Position numbers and translations under genes: made by a program. This document shows positions 11,468 through 23,399 of a DNA stretch of 64,000 nt, piece after piece. Within the stretch, counting starts at the first letter, position 1. The number at the start of each line of letters is the position of its first letter. Source of the DNA: Cylicocyclus nassatus (lineage: Eukaryota > Nematoda > Chromadorea > Rhabditida > Strongylidae); assembly GCA_958299035.1 (NCBI GenBank), contig CATQJL010000223.1:55410302-55474301 (forward strand), written 5' to 3'. Below the pieces are notes generated by a model. It did no database searches, was not told where the DNA came from, and worked only from the letters and a program-made list of their open reading frames with translations.

Positions 11468-13215
11468 ACTTCTCAGAGCGGGGTGAGGGAACTTAGGAAC
11501 CCGAGCCTAATTAGCTCGATTCGGGGAGTGCCTGTAGGTTACAGTCATGCTCGCTGTCTCCGATTACTCACTAGGACATAGCAACAATCTAAGCCCCGCC
11601 CCTCTGAGAGCCTCTTTGGAACCTAGCCAAGGAATGCTGAAAATCTCAATTGAATTTCAGGGCTGGCTCTAAGCCAAAAACCTTCAAAGTGATCGTAAAG
11701 GTGAAAATTAGGCTCAAACGAAAGAGAAAAACCATGCCATCACCACAAAGTATCTACTGATGAAAACTGACTGAACCCAACATTCTCTTGGTTCAAAACT
11801 TTATTTAAGTGTTAAATTACTGAGAAATTATTCAAAAAACCGTCAAGTTTCAGAAAAACAAAAGACTAGAATATCATTCGAGAAATGACAGTACAAAAAC
11901 TTCTCAATATTGATAGTTATTTTAATGCTGAAATTTAGGCGAAAGACTAGAAAATCAATTGCGAAACGACAGTTTATAAAATTCTCAAAAATAAAGGTTT
12001 GTTTGTGTGCGGAAGTCTGGGCAAAAGACTAGAATATCAAAAAATGACAGTTCAAAAACTTCACTAATGATTTTGCTGAGTCCCAACGACAGACGATTCT
12101 GATGTGCGAAGAACATCCTGCTAATATGCTGGAAGCACTAACCTTAACCTACGCAAGGAAAGGTTGCAATACAGTTTGAGGAGGAATTTTCCATAAAATA
12201 GTAGCATAAAGGGTGAACCATTTATCGTTACTATCGATATCTCAACTTCCCATGTCTTACGACAATTATTTTTATTCCCACATGCAGCATCTGCTGCAAC
12301 AATTTTATTCATCGGCAGACCCCAATCCTGTTCCTGTACTAAAATTGAAGCCTCATGTGATTTTGATAAGATCAGCTCAAATTAAAAATAAATTTATACA
12401 TTTCAGCCGTTGTACACTTCGTCCGCTGGTTTGAGCGAGCAGTACTATTCTGATATTTTACCGACTGCTATTCAACGGAACCACTAGAGCTACTGTTTAC
12501 CTTGAAATTAATTCAAATGCTACACAAACGAAAACGTTACATACTCAGAATACTGATATATCGAATACTGTGCCAACGGCAAAAAAACTGTTATTTCTGA
12601 GAAGTTCTTGATTTGTCATTTCTTGATATTTTAGTCTTTTGCCCAGATCCTCGCACACAAACAAACTTTTATTTTTGAGAATTGCATAAACTGTCGTTTC
12701 GCAACTGATTTTCCAGTCTTTCGCCTAAATTTCAGCATTTAAATAACTATCAATCTTGAGAAGTTTTTGAACTGGCATTTCTCGAATGATATTCTAGTCT
12801 TTTGCCCGGATTTAGCACTCAAATAAATTTTTTCTGAAACTTGACGGTTTTTTATAATTTCTCAGTAATTTAATACTTACATAAAGTTTTGAACCAAGAG
12901 ATTGTTGCGTTCAGTCAGTTTCGATCAGTAGATACTTTACGATGATGGCATGGTTTTTCTCTTTCGTTTAAGCCTAATTTCACCTTTGTACGATCACTTT
13001 GAAGGTTTTTGGCTTAGAGCCAGCCCTGAAATTCAATTGAGATTTTCAGCGATCCTTGGCTAGGTTCCAAAGAGGCTCTCAGGGGGGCGGGGCTTAGATT
13101 GTTGCTATGTTCTAGTGAGTAATCGGAGACAGCGAGCATGACTGTAACCTGCAGGCACTCCCCGAATCGAGTTAATTCGGCTCGGGTTCCTAAGTTCCGT
13201 CCCCCCTCAAAACGA
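11468..13215. repeat. Large foldback element, arms about 600-700 bp
   Basis: The left arm begins with CTTCTCAGAGCGGGGTGAGG and passes CTCACTAGGACATAGCAACA. The right arm ends with the complement (TGTTGCTATGTTCTAGTGAG, then CCTAAGTTCCGTCCCCCC). Arms align over most of their length with scattered mismatches and small gaps. The centre is near 12.2-12.5 kb. Within the arms the words ATTCTAGTCTTTTGCCC and GACAGTTCAAAAACTTC recur several times, so the arms also hold a diverged direct repeat of roughly 60 bp. No protein frame survives. Confidence 0.85.
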
Positions 13216-13930
13216 CTTCTACGCTTATACTACCAGATATGCTGATAGATCCAAAGAACGTTGCGAACTACTGGATCGACGTATTAGGTCGCATACCTGT
13301 TGCCCTCACAATAAGCTCACAGAAAAAAGGACATGTTGTTTCCTTTTCAAATAGCAAAACGGCTACTGATGTGTTATCTGCATTTTCATTTTAGTTTCCT
13401 TTTTTTGCAACTTGAGCTTATCTGTAAAAAAAATTAACCTGCCCCCCATGGCAGAGCAATTAGCACGAGAAAAGCCTATTACCACATCATTTCCGTTTAA
13501 ACTCGAGTACATCTAGCACGCATGATTTAATGGGAGCTGGAATGACATTTCAATGTGGAACACTGCACCGGTGCAAGGAAATTGTCCTAGATTCGAGAAT
13601 CTCTCCAAAAAAGTTTGCAAATTTGAGCTCATCAGAATGCAGACTATGGGACGAAACCGCAGCAAGTCCAAGCCATGCAATACAAATGATTCGGGACAAG
13701 TATGCAGTCAGACACAGCGATCAGAAATGCTTCGAACGTTTAGTGTGGAGATGAAAAGCAATGAAATTGCAGTAGTGATCGCTAATACATAATGTCGACG
13801 TAGAGGATGCCACATCGTCGTTTTGCTATTCGGAAACATTCTGATCACCTATTTACATCTACCGTAGCGCAGTACGACGTTTCACGTATTTACATTCATA
13901 TCTACTAACAAGTTTATGAGCGCGTTCTAA
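13216..13930. other. No gene seen
   Basis: Two overlapping short frames at 13530-13792 lack splice partners and motifs. Nothing else stands out. Confidence 0.4.
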
Positions 13931-14394
13931 AGCTTCGGGCAGAGTTCACGCGATTTCATCGTTGCGATTCATCGCTACAAGACAAGTGTTACGAGTTCAT
14001 TGCATGCCGATCCTCTTGTATATCTCGGTGGTGATAGTTAGTCACGGTAGTCGTGTTGGAAAACAACCGAAATGTAAGAAGATCTACATACAATGATATT
14101 GTCACCTTGTCTTGTCGCGATCAATCGCGACGATCAAATCGCGTGAGGCAAGGGACATACCTCAAGCGATTTCAGTCGCCACGCGATCTGGCAATTTGCC
14201 AGATGTTTTCAAATTCAATACTGGTAGACATCAAATGTACAGCATTTATAACTTTCGTAGGTTGATAAAATGCCTCATCTTCCGTACATTCGGAAACCCC
14301 GTACGATGAGTTATGAACGTTTGGAGTATTGTCAAATCGCGTCGCGACTGAAATCGCGTGAGGTATGTCCGAGGCCTGAACTCTGCCCGAGGCC
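13931..14394. mobile_element. Palindromic MITE subfamily A, split by a second element
   Basis: Outer copy begins AGCTTCGGGCAGAGTTCACG after TAA (13928-13930) and ends ACTCTGCCCGAGGCC before TAA (14395-14397). Its right arm is interrupted after AAATCGCGTGA by the subfamily B element at 14147-14376. Removing that insert and one TGA restores the arm found in other copies, so the outer element was there first. Confidence 0.85.
14147..14376. mobile_element. Palindromic MITE, subfamily B, nested insertion
   Basis: Ends GGCAAGGGACATACCTCAAG and GAGGTATGTCCGAGGCC with a perfect 3-bp TGA duplication (14144-14146 and 14377-14379). Arms hold GCGATTTCAGTCGC and CGCGATTTGGCAATT-type words, as in the element at 33708-33934. 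Confidence 0.85.
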
Positions 14395-14397
14395 TAA

Positions 14398-15222
14398 AGC
14401 AATAAGTGCGAGTAACAGAAGATAATGCAGCAACCCAGAGTACACGCCAGTGCAATGGTAATCTATTGTGGCAGAGTTGGTTTTTACTCGGTAATCAGTG
14501 CTGCATACAGTCGACTAAACTCCCTCACTGATATGTGCGCACAATTTACATGATGAGTTGGTTATACTGTTCTACTATGGCTCGATTTTCCTCATTTTTA
14601 GGCACATGCTTGCTTGAATAGGCCAAAATACAGGAGCCTAACATCTTGTAGCATGTGCAACTACACACTAGAAACGCAATCTTACGACAGCTAGATACGC
14701 GCCGCGTTCGCGCCCGCTCAACTGTTGTTTGCGTCTTCGTCCGCGGTAGCCTTAATACTTTATCACAGAACGCTGGAAAAAAAGAACATTGAAGGGCACA
14801 GAAAAAAATCGACAGACGCATGCATGGTTGCCACCCGTATTTCAAATAAGCAGGGTCGCTGATTCCAGTTGCGAAGCAACGCAAGATTTCCCGTGGCTGT
14901 TTTTTTGCTGTCTGGAGACGACAGCCATTAGGAATCTTTTTGACAAGCACCAATGGGCTTTGGAAGCGGAGAATTTTCGATTTGCACATGACACTCGGCA
15001 CTGAGATTTCTCTTCCCAACTTTACAGTCGCAAGTACCGTACAGTCAGGGGCTTTGTAAATCTGGTAACTGCTGGTAGTCAGAGCCATAAACTTCAGCAC
15101 TTAGATTTCCTCCACGCGCTATCACAACACCGCAAACTTCCGGACACAATAGGACAAAGATAGGCATCACGTTACTAAGAATACGCTTAAGATACTAAAT
15201 TCTTCATAAAACAACAAAACAA
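14398..15222. other. No gene seen (downstream of rps-12)
   Basis: An open frame of 184 codons on the minus strand (15100-14546) has no family motif. Part of it (GTTCGCGCCCGCTCAAC) resembles a stretch near 20326 (GTTCGCGCCTGCTCAGC), which suggests repeat DNA. I do not call it a gene. Confidence 0.4.
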
Positions 15223-15228
15223 TTTATT
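15223..15228 (-). terminator. Poly(A) signal of rps-12
   Basis: TTTATT on the plus strand reads AATAAA on the minus strand, 15 nt after the rps-12 stop codon. This is a usual position for a short nematode 3' UTR. Confidence 0.7.
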
Positions 15229-15242
15229 TCAACAATTAACAA

Positions 15243-16853
15243 TCACTTCTTAGAGTCAAAGTACTGTTGCAAAACTTGTTTGCCTTGATCTTCATTACCG
15301 TAGTCTTTGACTACTGCACAGGAGCATCCAACAACTTTGCGAGCCTTGCCTTCCTTGTCGTATTTGCACAGTCCGCACCACTCGCCTATGATCTTCTTGT
15401 CGGCAACTTTGATGAGTGGAATGTTATGCTCATTGCAGAGGGCTTCCACAAGTTTCACGTACATTGGCTCATCGCAGTTCTCAGCGAGCACGCAGAAATG
15501 CGCCTCACGCCTGCAATAATGGAGATAAGTTTAGGTGCTGGTAGCATTTTTCATACACATTAGAAAAAATCTTATATGTCAGTAATGTTGCTTGAATGTG
15601 TTACGTTAGGATCGAGAAAAACTAGCAAAAAATGAAGAACGTAGTACAAAAGCAAGATCTTGACAAGAAAGGCTTTCCGCTAGAGAAAAAAAGCGATAGC
15701 TACTACTCCTATTCCAACTTCTCCTCTCCTACTCCAGATGATGTACTGCTGCTCAAAATAACGTTTGAAAGGTTTTATGAATAAGAAGTTTACAAGATTG
15801 AGTGTTGGCTTCCTTTGGCACCCGTAATGGTGGATACCAAGGCGGATGTGGCAAGTCGGCCCATAATTTCGCACACGACAGGTAGAGGACAGACCATTTA
15901 GAGATCGAATACTCCGTTTATGTGTGCACCTTCAGTATAAATCTATAGCGTAAGACTTTGCCATACTTTATCGCCCTCACCGTTGTTAGAGCTTTTCCAT
16001 GGTAAAACGATCAACCTTGCATTCTCCTTACTTCTCCGTAAGCTAATACCTCGCCGCGTGAGGCTACTTCACTTTTACATGCATCTGATGTGAAGGATAA
16101 CATGGTCATCACCAGATTGCTTACGGAACCCCGAGGCACGACCCAAACGGATTTGGAGATGATCCTTTGACCAGAAAATTTACCTCCAAGTTCCTCAAAT
16201 CGACTCCAATACCTGTAGCTTGCTCACAACCTCCATCTTTGCATAGTTTTGTGAGGAAAACCGTCAGTAAATGGCAAGCGAAAACATGCAACAATGCAAA
16301 TTCTGCATTGCTAAATTCTAAGGTACTGTAGCTGGTTTGTGGGATTTGATAGTGACTTTTTTGGCCGCAAGCGTTTTACATACGTTGCCGCTCGGGCAGT
16401 GCCTTTAGGAGCCCATACCAAGTCCCCAAGTCAAAGCTGAAGCCCCAATTGATCCCATTTGCTTATAACTACCTTCAAAAGCAAGACCCCGGTAGCAATA
16501 AACCGTGACTGTAGTGACAGCGGTAAAGCATGTCTACACATCCAACGCTCAGTCAGTCCAAAATTGAAGCAAAAAAGCCCATTTTTGCTCGAAACAAGAA
16601 CTACGTCCATTTTCAAATTAGCAGCCTTCAAAACTTACTTGTCTAGGGCTTTTGCAGCCTCATGGAGACCCTTTGCCAGTCCATCGGCGAAGCTAGCTGA
16701 GCGAAGGACAGCCTTCAAAGCCCCTTGCACGTCCATAACCGCTGGTGCTGCAGCCGATGGGACTTTGACTTCATCTCTACAAACCAAATGGTGATATACT
16801 TAGTTTAGCGGAAGCAATAAAAATGCGTGTACGAACCCTCCTGCGTCAGCCAT
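15243..16853 (-). CDS. rps-12: 40S ribosomal protein eS12 (RPS12)
   Basis: Small-subunit ribosomal protein of the eL30/eS12-type fold, about 140 residues. Three exons join in phase: 16853-16837 (MADAGG), 16776-16639 and 15510-15243. Family landmarks are [20 protein letters not shown] across the second junction, then [34 protein letters not shown] and [10 protein letters not shown]. It ends with the stop at 15243-15245. The ATG at 16853 gives the usual acidic start. Just upstream, on the minus strand, TTTCAG at about 16885-16890 would serve as an SL trans-splice acceptor. The gene is complete, with no breaks. The long second intron (about 1.1 kb) holds no further feature that I recognise. Confidence 0.97.
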
Positions 16854-16884
16854 TTGTTCTGGTGCAAGAGTCCTCGATGATCAA

Positions 16885-16890
16885 CTGAAA
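16885..16890 (-). promoter_or_regulatory. Possible trans-splice acceptor of rps-12
   Basis: TTTCAG on the minus strand, about 32 nt before the start codon and with no coding sequence between. In nematodes such a site would take a spliced leader. RNA data are not available here, so this is inference. Confidence 0.45.
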
Positions 16891-17694
16891 CTAACAGTTA
16901 TCACCTCCTCGAGCATAAGAACACTATATAGACTAGAAAGTGGTTGAAACAGAGTTGCTTCAGACATAGGACTATCCAGAATGACTAGCAGAAAAAATAG
17001 GAGACAAAAACGATGGAAAGCGTTTGCGATTGCCTCACGTCGTGCCCCAAATCCAATCCTCGCACACACACTGCGTATCGACAGGTTTATGCACGTGAGC
17101 AGTCGATGCGCTTCTTGCTTGACGCCGCGAAGGTTGTTGTTTGAATTTTGAGATAGTCTTTTTCATTTTTTTGGTTTTTTAGCTTTTAAGAAAGCCTTTC
17201 TGAAGTGGGAGGGTATTTCATGGTTGCAAATTTGAAAGGTTTATGCAGGCAGAGCCTTCGCATGCTTACAGGGGGATGGTCAGGAGTCGAAATGGCCAAT
17301 CTAAACAAACTTAATACTACTAGATGCAGCATAAAATGCTGACTTCGACTCCGTATTCCATATCTGCTTAGCGCCAGTTTGGGCGAGTCATGTGCCGTTA
17401 AAGGTCGTTATTTTGCTAAGGGATCGTGCATGCAAGGCGCAAATTTGGCAGTACAGAGCTATGTTTGGCTTAATGCTGTGCCAAAACGTGCAGCTAGGTT
17501 ACTTTATATTCTTGAAGCCTGAAGGTGAGCAATGCGATTTTTTTGCGATAAAAAATGCTCATAACTTCGTGAAGGCGCTAAGCGGATGTGGAGTACATAA
17601 ATTAGCTTTGAATGGTGCATCGAACTATAGGCAACTTGCTTGGATTGACCACTTTAACTTCTGACCATTCCCTTGCTAGCAGAACTGCTTCGTT
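16891..17694. other. No gene seen; likely promoter side of rps-12
   Basis: Includes a plus-strand open frame of 90 codons (17392-17664) that contains a repeat-like GCTCATAACTTCGTG motif and no family signature. I assign no function to it. Confidence 0.35.
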
Positions 17695-18550
17695 CCGCGG
17701 CAAGTTTTTTCGTTACTATTCCAAATTAGTTGACCCAGAAATTGAAAAACGTAAATTTCGCTAAAACTTTGCCGGGGGGGGGGTTATTCGGTGTGCTGAA
17801 CACGAATATGATGTTTATTTCATGCGACAGGGCCATCCGGTGGAGTTACGGTAGGATTCGGTAGGGGGTCAAAATCGCGGATTTGCCCGAAACTTGGCCC
17901 AGAGGGGTGTTTCGCCCCTCTGATGCCAAATATCACATTGGTTTTGGACCGTAGCGTCATTTTCTCGGGTTACGGTAACTACATGGTAACGGGTGTAAAA
18001 CATAGTTCTGCCTGAAACGGGTATACGGCGATTCGGATGATCGTGAAGCTTTGCATACACGACCACCGCGCGCCCTACACAACCTGCTGCGGCTTTTGCC
18101 TAAGCAAAACACAGGGGAAGATACATTTGCCGATTTGTGATTTTGACCCCTATAGTAAACCTACGGTAACCATGCAGGGAGACATTTTCGTGCGGAGAAA
18201 GTGTGACGTTTCTAATCAGCATGTCGAATAGCCCCTCTGTGCGAAGTTACAGCGAATTTTGAGATTCTGACCCCTATCGTATACCCACCGTAACCCGAGA
18301 AAATGACGCTACGGTACAAAACCAATGTGATATTCAGCATCGGCCGATTAACCCCTCTGGGCCAAGTTTCGGACAAATCCGTGATATTGACCACCTACCG
18401 TGGTTCTACCGTAACTCCACCGGATAGCGCTGTCGCACAAAATAAACATCATATTTGTATCAACGTACCAAATAACCTCCCTAGACCAAGTTTTAGCGAA
18501 ATACACGATTTTCATTTCTTGGGTCAACTAATTTGGAATAGCGCCGTTTT
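17695..18550. repeat. Foldback element, arms about 350 bp
   Basis: The left arm reads GACCCAGAAATTG... GGTGGAGTTACGGTAGG... and the right arm returns with CCTACCGTGGTTCTACCGTAACTCCACC and GGGTCAACTAATTTGGAATAG. The centre near 18.06-18.11 kb holds a GC-rich piece with TTTTGCCTAAGCAAAAC that also occurs, diverged, near 45.6 and 56.3 kb. A run of nine G lies in the left arm. The apparent 171-codon frame at 18303-18818 starts inside the right arm and is not a gene. Confidence 0.8.
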
Positions 18551-18953
18551 TTCTGCAAATGTTGGTATCTCAGTTATCAGCTCAGCCGCGATGTTTTATG
18601 AACTAGAACGACAACAACACTTTCAAAATGCGGACCAAGGCGTGTTTAGTGGAAGAAGAACGAGAGGAACCTTCTCTTCTGAATTTCATCTGCCGTGCAT
18701 CCTTGGAATAAACGCATGGCTCGGAAATAAATCTCACTTACCTAAAGTTTCTCACCTTATAGACTACGTCGTGTCAATCTTCTTTACAGACTCCTTCGAT
18801 TTTTATAGACATTTATAGATATTATGACCCATTTCAAAAGGGGCATTTGTGATACTGTTGGATTGCTCTGTGCTCATTTTGCTTTATCAGTTTTAACAAT
18901 GAACGAAGTATTTAAAAAATATAACCATCATCTCAGGTGCCAGCGTGCTGAGG
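18551..18953. other. 5' flank of the gene at 18954
   Basis: No exon seen. An ATCTCAG at about 18929-18935, about 20 nt before the start codon, could be a trans-splice acceptor for the following gene. Confidence 0.4.
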
Positions 18954-21911
18954 ATGGATGATTCGGTAGCCACAGATCCGAAAAATGTTGAAGAGGCGAA
19001 TATCGCTATGGACGCGATCATGAAGGAAGTGGTGGAACGCTTGAAGTTCCGCTCAAAATGTTTGATAAATGGACAAGAAAATATTCTAACGCTTGCCGAG
19101 TATGAGGTAATCTTTTGTTTGTCATGATTCTTTTTTATTGTCTTGCCGTCTTGTTTTTGTTTTATCATGCCACATTAACTTGGCACATTTTATCCATGTT
19201 TGTGAGAGAGAGCGGACCTCACGAGACGTCTCTGACGTATTGCGAAGAAGAACGAATACCGCCAATAGTAGGGGTTCTGCCGCTTATGGTCCATTCACGT
19301 TATACTGTGACATGTGCGAAAGGACCATTTTTGCAGCGTCTGTTGGTGGTACTCATTTTATCCCTCGAAATTTGTCGATCGAAAGTGAATGGGGCTTCTT
19401 TTCAAGTTTCTGCTCATTGGTGAACGACCTAGTTTATTGCTTGCATAGAGATTCAGCTTTGTTGCCGTCAACTTGACTACTTTGTTTTGTAGGCTCTTTT
19501 CCAAGAAGACATGAAGATCTGCGAAGGTGCGGTTGACGTTCTTCTCACTTTAGCCAAGCAACAGAAAGCTTATCTCGAAGTTTTGGTGGGTATTCTTTAT
19601 TGCGACTTTCATTAATCTTCTCTTTTAGCTTTTATCGAAAAAATTGGAAAGACAGCTACCATTAGTTGCAGAAAAGGCTTTGACGCAGGCTCTGGAACAA
19701 AACACAAAAGCAATAGGTAGGTAACTAGGGTTTGTAATATTAGCTGTTCTGATGCCGCGCACATTTGCAGAGCTCCGGAAAAAAGTTATCGAAGGCGACT
19801 TTTCATTCTTCATCGGTAATGTTGCAAACAAGTTGCCAACTTCTTTGGAAGACGAATCATCTTCTTTATCCACGGCAAATTTGCCATGTTCCATTGCTAA
19901 TGCGAAGAATGACTGTGCTGCAGAACAAACAAGGTTTGCTTAAATACTATCATCTAGTCATTACATAAACTTCCAAAATTTACCTATCATTGATTGTACG
20001 TCAGAAGTGGGACATTAACGATTCGCTGCTAACTGTCAAAAATCCGATTCTGACATTTGGTGCTGCCTCACTTGGGCTGGAAACATTATGGGCATTTTTA
20101 GATTTTGCCTATTCCACACTCTTCGGATGCACTCACACTTTTAGTCCTTGTTTATGTAACAAAACCAAAAAGTGCACTTTGAGTCGTGCTTCAGTGAGGT
20201 AGTTCATAGAAATGTCTATGGCGGACAAAGGCTTGAAATCTAGGGACGCGAACGCCGTTTTATTATTATTAGCCTTAGAGCGCATGAGGCGCAGGTTTAC
20301 AACGGTTATGATACACCGTGTTCGCGCCTGCTCAGCTAATATTGCTTTTGCGCCTTCTTTCGGCAGTAGACTGTAGCTTGACTATCGCATAACTATTTTT
20401 TTTGGTTTTCGCCTATGTATTGTTTCAGAGTGCTATCGACAAATGCTGACAGTATTGCGTTGGGAACATTTCGTATCAGAGAGCGTGGGTTACAATTTTG
20501 TTGTTGTCCGCGTTAGGAGGTTTTGGTCCTACCTTTTGATTAGGTTACGCCAGCGTCTCCTAATTATTCGATGTTTCAGGGCCAAAGTTTTCGTCTGAAA
20601 CTGCTAGAAGAGTGTTGGGTGAGATCAATCAAGTGGAGGAGATCCATAAGAGCATCAGAAAACCTTTTGCTAGCGGGTAAGAATAATTTTATGTTGTTCA
20701 TTCAATAAGCTTTATACTCAGGAGTTTTGCCAAAACATCAATAGATGTAGGTGACACTTGTCACGACTATTCTGGGGATCGACAACTTGGAGAAAGTAAG
20801 TTGATGGCTTATCTTGATGCTAACTCTCTAGAACCATGTTACAGCAAAACTCAATGGAAAGCACATCTCGGCATCAGGTGGTTGTTCATTGGATGGTTCT
20901 ATAATGGACTCGGGTGAACATAGTAGCGGACAAAATGGTACGCAGTAAACTTATGAATTGTTAGCGGTTGTATATTATCAGTTTACCTCTTCTTTCACTA
21001 GGTCTTTGTGCGTATTCTCCGGTACGTGACATTCCTCCTCCGCCCAATTTTGATGAAAGCGAATTGGATTCGTACTATGGGGTAAGTGTCGTGCTGTAAA
21101 CCAATTCAATCGCTAAATGTCATACTGAAGAATTGTATTATTTTCCTATTCAGTTCATATTTAATGCTCCATTACCTAGGAATGTGACATACCTTCTGGA
21201 AGGAACGCAACCGGAGATGCGTCATCAAAAAAGCCTCTTTACTCGAAGGATTCTAGCAGTTATCCATCTTCGAAAGAAGACTCATCTACGCTAAGCGGGG
21301 ATCATCGAAACGTAAAGGTAGAAGATAAACTCTTTGTGAAGGGTGCTTTGTGCTCCAAGCCGAGGTTCATTTTACTGCAAGTTACTTTTCGACCAGTTAA
21401 CGTAAACCATGACAACGTTCTCCTAAGACTAATCATCGCACTAAAACCTGTGATGCGTTCAGACCGAAGTTAGGGCACCCGCGTGCTCTCTACAAGGAGG
21501 CCTAGAAAAATTGGATGTTAATAAGTACGGCATGCATAAGACCTTGCTCATTGTCCCTCCCCTACAAGTTAGGGGGTGGGATGTTGCCCATGTTGCCTCG
21601 CAACGAGGTACTGTATGGATCATGCATCTTTTAATTTATTGACTTTTATGTCAGCAAACCCAAGATTGTTTGACATTCTTACACACAAAATTACCGTTGC
21701 AGTGCTAGTCAGTCACCGAGGACATAGCTAAGCCGACTTGTGCAATCACTGAAATATACTGTATTCCAAACATATGCAAAAATCATCACCATTTATCTTT
21801 CAGAATCCGACAACAACGGTTGACGACACTGCATGGATGTCTTCATCATATGTTCCACGACCTAGACCCAAGTTCAGCTCATCAGTCGGTCGGATGTTCA
21901 ATCAAGAGTAA
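18954..21911 (+). CDS. Unrecognised multi-exon protein, acidic N-terminus, serine-rich C-terminus
   Basis: I do not recognise the family. Exons with good splice signals: 18954-19106, 19493-19585, 19629-19716, 19771-19933, (gap), 20580-20676, 20722-20795, 20845-20937, 21002-21081, 21180-21317 and 21804-21911. All joins are in phase except across the gap, where at least one exon between 19934 and 20579 must be missing from the model. Start ATG at 18954 gives MDDSVATDPKNVEEANIAMD. The first four exons look helical and may form a coiled coil (KKLERQLPLVAEKALTQALE). The middle and end are low-complexity and Ser/Asp-rich (KDSSSYPSSKEDSST) with a proline patch VRDIPPPPNFDESELDSYYG. The protein ends VPRPRPKFSSSVGRMFNQE. 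There is no signal peptide or membrane segment. A scaffold or regulatory protein is plausible, but that is a guess. Confidence 0.7.
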
Positions 21912-22408
21912 GACAAGATAGCAAGCTGAGTTTTCAGTGAGTTCTAATATGTGCTTATGTGCAAAAGAAGCAACCTAATGTTTGCTCATTCATGTACTTC
22001 TTTAACTTACAAGACGATGATCTTACTAACTGAGTATTTCTTCCTGCAATTGTGATACAACCTAATTTACCTTCGTTTACATCCCATGATAATTAACCAC
22101 GATGTCTCCATGATTATTATACTCTTTTTTATCACCAGCCCAATAACAGCGATAATTCTGACAATGAATTTTAGTTTTATGTACAAAAGTAGCATTCCAT
22201 AAGAAATCAGTTCACTACAAGCAAATAACTATAACAGACTCAAGGCGTATTAAAATTCAGTCAATGTAACAAATTTTTGAACAACGCAATATACAATTCA
22301 TCCCATGAGATTTTAAATCCATTATGACTAGAAACTTGAGATTCTAGACTTGTCTAGCAAAACTGAGCAGGGTGTTCAGGCATGTGAAAATGGTGAGAAT
22401 ATAATAAT
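21912..22408. other. Intergenic, between convergent genes
   Basis: AT-rich gap between the ends of two genes that face each other. It must hold both 3' UTRs. I see no other feature. Confidence 0.5.
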
Positions 22409-23331
22409 TCACACAGGAATTAGAGATGATCCACGATAGTTCACCATTTTCTTGATTTGCTCAGGAGTAAGACCTCCCATGCGAGCACCTGTACTATCTT
22501 TCTTACAATGTCGATCTTGCAGTGACATCAAAGCACATTCCACTAGTGTGGGTGGCTTAAATTCAAATTCGAGAGATTGCGATAATTTCAAGAAATCAAT
22601 AAAATACTACCTGTAATGGAGCAATAGCAACTGCTCGTATGCCGATTAAAATGAGCGAGTTTTCTCCCACGATAGTATAGAACATTTGATCTACTCCTCC
22701 TGAGAATCGTGCCCATCCACGCTGTTCGCATAGAAATTCACATTTCTCATGATCTGAATTAACGTAAAGATAATTCAACAACAGAAAAAAACTCAACAAA
22801 AAAGCTAATGTATGGAGAGGCAAACTACATACACTTACCAAAAGTAACTCGATAGAAAAACTGCCTTCGCCCAGCTTTCATCCTTGCCACAATCACTGGT
22901 CCATCACTGTAAACAGTAAGTGGAGATTCGACTGCACCAACTCTGCGTCCAGCTCTTCCAAATGATTCATGCAAGCCTCGCACATTCAGCCTGTCCAGCT
23001 ATAATTAGGCAGAATTTCGAGTTCAAAACCATGAACTTCTCCTGCTTACGTTTAGATGTGATCCTGGAGCAAGATAGTATGGTCGCCAGGTTTTTGTGTC
23101 GGGATTGTATACCACCAAAGAGTGATCATCACGAAGACGGGCGAATACTCGTTTAGCTAAAAGAGGTACATTTTGCATAAATTGTTGCAAAATCGATACA
23201 ACAGAAAAATGGCACCAGAAGTTGGAAGCCGATTTAACCTTTCGAAGCGGTCTACAGTCTGCGTCAATCACGTGCTCCCTTTCCCGTAAGCTCGCCACGC
23301 CGGGGGGAACACGCGGAAGGCGACAAATGCC
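22409..23331 (-). CDS. Unrecognised gene, 3' exons
   Basis: Family not recognised. Four exons join in phase: 23331-23050, 22998-22839, 22753-22611 and 22555-22409 (stop at 22409-22411). The product includes KRVFARLRDDHSLVVYNPDT, TWRPYYLAPGSH, a basic stretch GRAGRRVGAVESPLTVYSDG, and then a Cys-containing region CEFLCEQRGWARFSGGVDQM. It ends MGGLTPEQIKKMVNYRGSS. The pattern of short beta-like segments suggests a globular domain. The 5' end is unresolved. A frame upstream (23345-23600) and another at 24966-25260 could contribute, but neither joins cleanly, and both contain a shared repeat-like stretch (TTTGTCGCCTTCCGC). Confidence 0.6.
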
Positions 23332-23399
23332 CTGGAACAGGCACGACTAGTGGCCACGCCCTGTCCGAGTTCTCGTCAACACTCGTCCTTCCAATCTTT

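Noticed and set aside
14546..15100. 184-codon minus-strand frame as an extra gene downstream of rps-12
   Set aside because: No splice partners or family signature, and part of the sequence resembles a stretch near 20.3 kb, suggesting repeat DNA.
18303..18818. 171-codon plus-strand frame
   Set aside because: It starts inside the right arm of the foldback at 17695-18550 and has no family motif or splice signals.
23023..23298. Alternative start ATG at 23298 for the gene ending at 22409
   Set aside because: The frame is open further upstream to a good TTCCAG acceptor at 23331, so this ATG is more likely internal.
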